Shown here piece by piece: positions 61,502 to 64,000 of a stretch of 64,000 nucleotides of DNA. The position numbers and the translations under genes are program-made. Numbering within the stretch: position 1 is the first letter of the stretch; each line of letters starts with the position of its first letter. This DNA is from Cristatella mucedo (taxonomy: Eukaryota > Bryozoa > Phylactolaemata > Cristatellidae), in contig WPIO01000004.1 of assembly GCA_009760855.2 (NCBI GenBank), positions 14,167,501 through 14,231,500 on the forward strand, read 5' to 3'. The notes under the pieces are model-generated. The model did not search any database. It saw only the letters and a program-made list of their open reading frames with translations, and was not told where the DNA came from.

Positions 61502-62371
61502 CGAGGGCAGCTCTTGTACTCCTCGCTCCTCCTGACGGCTCTTCACTAGTCCTACGCCAGGCCGCCGCTGCTGGCGATAGGCTATTCGCCGACTGCCGGC
61601 ATTTTACAAACCGACCCATAGGCGATGCCTTTTTGGCTCATTGACTGACGAGTGCTGATGACCACTTGCGGGTGTTCTTAGGAAGCATTCCTCACGAGCG
61701 AGCGCAGTTTAAAGTAATCCAAGCCAGCCAGCGGTCAGTCTGGCACCCGCCTGGCGCCCTATCTGTCATCGTCGCAATGAGAGCGCTGCTTGCCACCAGG
61801 GGATTGGGGGCGTGGCACAGCACACAGCAGTGCAGCCGGTCGCCTTCTTGCTCTAGCTCGGACAAGAGAGCGCGACTCGGCTTGCAGAGGCTCCTCCTCT
61901 CTTGGCCGTGCCACTTTCGGTGCACCTGCTCGATAAGGCGCGGTGCTGCGCACAATGTTGCGACAACCGTCGGCTGAAGTGAGACAGAAATCGAACTCAT
62001 TCACGTGTCAGCCATTATGCGCTTTGCTGTTGTTGAAAACAGGCTCGCGGGCTTGCCCATTGTGACAAACTGCTGACGAAGCCGGCCGTGCATCGTCGGA
62101 CAGTGGCAGTGGCAGTAAGCCAGCAGCGAGCCGGCAATGTAAGGCGTCCGTTGACCCGTCGCTGCCGTGTTGACCACTACGGGTGAAGCATGGGAGGAAG
62201 GGGGGGGGTCACTTAATAGTGCACTGGCAGCCACCCTCTCATGCCTCCACCAAAAAGCTGCCGCCGAGCTATAACTGCGCCACGACTGGTGCACAAGCAC
62301 ACTTGCAAGACGTGTACGTGCAGCCTGAATGCGAGCTCGTGTGCATGCATGCACGTGTGTGCTCTCGTGCA
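61502..62371. other. No gene recognised beyond candidate HEATR4 end
   Basis: A GC-rich patch at 61540-62260 opens several short frames on both strands with no family resemblance. Confidence 0.45.
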
Positions 62372-62400
62372 TGTGTATGTGTGTGTGAGTGCGTGTGTGA

Positions 62401-62447
<47 letters not shown>

Positions 62448-62473
62448 CGTGTGTGTGTGTGTGTGTGTGTGTC
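62372..62473. repeat. (TG)n microsatellite
   Basis: About 100 bp of TG repeats with GC and AG interruptions. Confidence 0.95.
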
Positions 62474-62664
62474 TGCACACGTGTCTCACTTAAGCCTCTG
62501 AACCTGACGAGTTTAAACCAGCTGATATTGATTGGACAAGAGAAAATTCGCAAAGGCAGACAAGGCTCAAAGTGGACTATTTTGCTGGTGCCTGTCCCTC
62601 CAGCCCAACTTGGGTTGTAAGCCTTTGTGTGCAATACGTATTTGCAAATACTAGCAATACTTGT

Positions 62665-62752
62665 TTCCTTTGCAGCAAGTTTTAAATACTTAGAACAAGA
62701 TTCAAGTTCTCAGAGGGTACATTTACACGTCTTATTATTATTATTATTATCA
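62665..62752 (+). mobile_element. LINE family A 3' tail
   Basis: CCTTTGCAGCAAGTTTTAAA, ATTCAAGTTCTCAGAGGG and (ATT)n. Diverged. Confidence 0.75.
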
Positions 62753-62894
62753 GCTTTCCTCGTCCACTGGGGCACGACTTAGCGGTACTGCATGACTTGG
62801 TTCCTTGTATGTCGAACGGTCACTGCTGCCTAGGATTTCCATATTAATGGAGATATTCTCTTTATGCCGTCGGCCAATGGGCTGTTTAAACCAA

Positions 62895-62957
62895 CTAATC
62901 ATTGATGCCAATGTTAATAAAGGGCTCTTTATCAAATGTATTATTATTATTATTACC
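62895..62957 (+). mobile_element. LINE family A tail remnant
   Basis: AAGGGCTCTTTATCAAATG and (ATT)n. Only the last ~60 bp is present. Confidence 0.55.
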
Positions 62958-63201
62958 ATTAAATCCTGCGTCAGAATGTGGCAATTTCAAGAATAGTGGC
63001 TTTGATAAGGGTGAGGTCCACTAGATTTGAAGCTACGTATACATGACTTCCGGTAATAGTCGTTATAGGTTTCATCGCCCTGCTTTGATTACCGTATAGC
63101 CTGTAAATTCAGTGTGATACCTAGGTGTACCTAGGTATTCAGACATACATGTCCAAGCATGTATCAATAGGATGCAATATATTACACCCACTGCATATAT
63201 A

Positions 63202-63267
63202 ATAGTATATATATATATATATTATATATATATATATATTACTTATATATAAATATATATATATATT

Positions 63268-63304
<37 letters not shown>

Positions 63305-63312
63305 ATATATTA
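63202..63312. repeat. (TA)n microsatellite
   Basis: About 110 bp of interrupted TA repeats. 63313-64000 shows no recognised feature. Confidence 0.95.
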
Positions 63313-64000
63313 CTTAATAAAGTAAATCGTTTACGTTATATACTATCGTGGTTAATCAGTTCCAGACTCGGCTGCGATTAGTGAATTTCCACAAAGTAAG
63401 ATTTTTTATTTATAAATTGTATATTTTCATAGTTAGAGCATAGAAAACCTGTTCATGACCCTCTAAATACGGTTTTTAACATTATTAGAGCCCTCTGGAT
63501 GTGAAATAACACCCCTTAGTCACATTTACACTCACTTATTACCCACAATATTAGACAAGGTAGGAGAAAAAAGACATACTAGGCATTACAAATATCATTA
63601 TTATTAGTTTTTATTTAATTACACATACACAGTTCTTACACACACAACCACTAACCTATGAAAATAGTGCAGCTTGTTTGATGATGAAGTGATGAAGATG
63701 AAGAGATGTATAGCACAGCAAAGAAGAGCAAGGTAACTGCTCCTCTGATGGCACGTGACTTCAGTAGGCGAGTCATCAGGTGGTGCAGTATCATCAGCAG
63801 GTTATCTTGTAACTTCCTTCGGTGCTCGGTTTCATCGTCGGAAAAGGCTTAGGAAAAGCAGCCTTTAGAAACTATCACGGGATTTAGGTAAATGTTCTCA
63901 GAAATCACAAACACAAGAGCAAAGATGTAGATGTATGTATGAGAGAGCCGAACTTTCGTGAGGCTGAGCCAATCAGTGGCCAGGATTTGAAAAGGATAGG

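Overview
The window is animal nuclear DNA with spliced genes, short and long GT-AG introns, tRNA-derived SINEs, decayed non-LTR retrotransposons and long dinucleotide microsatellites. It has no bacterial operon structure. An invertebrate bilaterian is most likely. A repeat-rich lophotrochozoan or flatworm genome would fit, but the species cannot be fixed from the sequence alone.

Two host genes stand head to head around 33.3-33.5 kb. On the minus strand, ten exons (33255 down to 16126) join in perfect phase into a 479-residue phosphatidylserine synthase 1 (PTDSS1). It carries the family's catalytic and metal-site residues, and every junction is GT-AG. On the plus strand, twelve exons (33490 to 60386) join in phase into a HEAT-repeat protein most like HEATR4. 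Its N-terminal region is encoded near 33.5-34.6 kb and its HEAT repeats between 48.4 and 60.4 kb. Its last one or two exons are uncertain; I give candidates up to 61501. Only 234 bp separate the two start codons. That gap holds an ETS-type and a YY1-type motif and no obvious TATA box, so it looks like a shared bidirectional promoter.

The rest is mostly repeats. Family A is a CR1/L2-like LINE with an (ATT)n tail and a conserved 3' hairpin. Family B is a related LINE with a (CATTA)n-like tail. Family D is a third, older LINE, and a further reverse-transcriptase fossil (C) lies at 57.8-58.4 kb. Two tRNA-derived SINE types occur, and one of them shares its 3' end with the LINE A tail. No LINE copy is intact: frameshifts, stops, 5' truncations and altered catalytic motifs are present throughout. 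Long (TC)n, (GA)n, (TA)n and (TG)n tracts are scattered in the introns.

By region: 1-16 kb is intergenic and repeat-rich, with a transposon-like fossil at 1.1 kb and LINE fragments at 3.3, 6.4, 7.6, 10.9 and 13.8 kb. 16.1-33.3 kb is PTDSS1 with LINEs in its introns. 33.3-33.5 kb is the promoter. 33.5-61.5 kb is HEATR4 with repeat-filled introns. 61.5-64 kb is unannotated sequence with LINE tails and microsatellites. The two genes have no evident shared pathway: PTDSS1 makes phosphatidylserine in the ER, and HEATR4 is a scaffold-type protein of unknown role.
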